From assembly GCA_013812655.1 (NCBI GenBank), contig JACCTC010000324.1, forward strand, positions 1 to 42,404: 42,404 nucleotides of DNA. The letters run 5' to 3'. This document shows, one piece after another, positions 42,144 through 42,404 of the stretch. Both the position numbers and the translations under genes were made by a program. The notes below the pieces were generated by a model, which saw only the letters and a list, made by a program, of their open reading frames with translations, did not search any database and had not been told where the DNA came from. This DNA is from Deltaproteobacteria bacterium. GTDB lineage: Bacteria; Myxococcota_A; Polyangia; Haliangiales; Haliangiaceae. The number at the start of each line of letters is the position of its first letter. The stretch's first letter is position 1.

Positions 42144-42404
42144 CTACCGCGGTGCGGTCGGAGGCGTACCCGGCAGGGCACCTGGCGTGATTGGACCGGT
42201 CGGCGACGGGCTGCGGGGCGGCGTGGGGAGACCGGGTGCGGGCGGAGGAAGCGTCGGACCGGGCGCAGGAGTCCGCGGCGGCGCCACGATCCCCGCATCG
42301 CCACCGCCGCCGATCCCGCCACCGCCGATCCCGCCGTCGCGATTGCCCACGATCCCGGCGTCGCGGGTGCGGTCGAGCCCAGCGTCGCCGATGCCGCCGA
42401 TCCC
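42144..42404 (-). CDS. C-terminal part of a Gly/Pro-rich protein (5' end beyond window)
   Basis: The minus-strand frame is open from the window edge to TAG at 42144. The visible 86 residues start with Gly/Ile/Asp repeats (GIGGIGDAG, GGIGGGG), then become Pro/Thr-rich (PAPGPTLPPPAPGLPTPP) and end TPPTAPR. Low-complexity tails like this occur in exported or surface proteins of this group. A GTG at 42350 could start a 68-residue protein, but the frame is open above it. It is six bases upstream of polX, so both may be in one transcript. Confidence 0.5.
   Translation of the reverse strand, partial: GIGGIGDAGLDRTRDAGIVGNRDGGIGGGGIGGGGDAGIVAPPRTPAPGPTLPPPAPGLPTPPRSPSPTGPITPGALPGTPPTAPR

Overview
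The window comes from a strongly GC-rich bacterium, most probably a myxobacterium (Myxococcota, of the Haliangium/Kofleria type). The pointers are a MXAN_5187-type C-terminal domain at the left edge, a giant Ser/Thr kinase fusion, an ECF sigma factor coupled to a FecR/PEGA-like membrane partner, a MshEN-GAF-HEAT protein, and many short-signal lipoproteins with Asp/Gly/Pro- or Cys-rich tails. This assignment is inference from gene content. No rRNA, tRNA, CRISPR array, intact transposase or prophage was seen.

Layout. 1-2.6 kb: the end of a MXAN_5187-like gene, a membrane protein, and threonine synthase. 2.65-2.9 kb: a nested array of four REP-like inverted repeats. 2.9-12.1 kb: ECF sigma plus FecR/PEGA partner, a ceramidase-like lipoprotein, a 1159-residue pseudokinase/kinase/SRPBCC/DUF5939/degenerate-cyclase fusion, and a four-TM protein. 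12.1-16.0 kb (minus): RDD protein, MshEN-GAF-HEAT protein and a lipoprotein in tight tandem. 16.1-18.6 kb: a small protein, an NhaR-like LysR regulator, a CheY-like receiver, and a receiver-NTF2 fusion. 18.7-20.7 kb: a lipoprotein with a water-dikinase-like His domain and ATP-grasp. 20.7-22.4 kb: a possible gene remnant, then an odd gene with a degenerate FtsH-type (M41) zinc site. 22.4-28.1 kb (minus): a large lipoprotein, a stress-type SDR, rsmE, prmA, rpsU and a small protein. 28.3-32.1 kb: a catalytic/non-catalytic M16 peptidase pair. 32.1-37.1 kb: a LamG lipoprotein, two small basic proteins, and a three-gene Mo-hydroxylase operon (diheme cytochrome, [2Fe-2S] subunit, molybdopterin subunit). 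37.2-42.4 kb: a Cys-rich lipoprotein, a TM2-like protein, a LigD that lacks its ligase domain, a DUF72 remnant, PolX with a degenerate polymerase site, and the tail of a Gly/Pro-rich protein.

Two themes recur. First, many proteins keep a fold but have lost its catalytic residues: the N-terminal pseudokinase, the C-terminal cyclase, the M41-like protein, the second M16 subunit and the PolX palm. Second, several genes have no Shine-Dalgarno but carry a TAnnnT-like box 6-9 bases before the start codon, as expected for leaderless transcripts. Coupled overlaps (ATGA, GTGA, TGATG) mark the real operons: sigma/FecR-like, the M16 pair, the Mo-hydroxylase triad and LigD/TM2.
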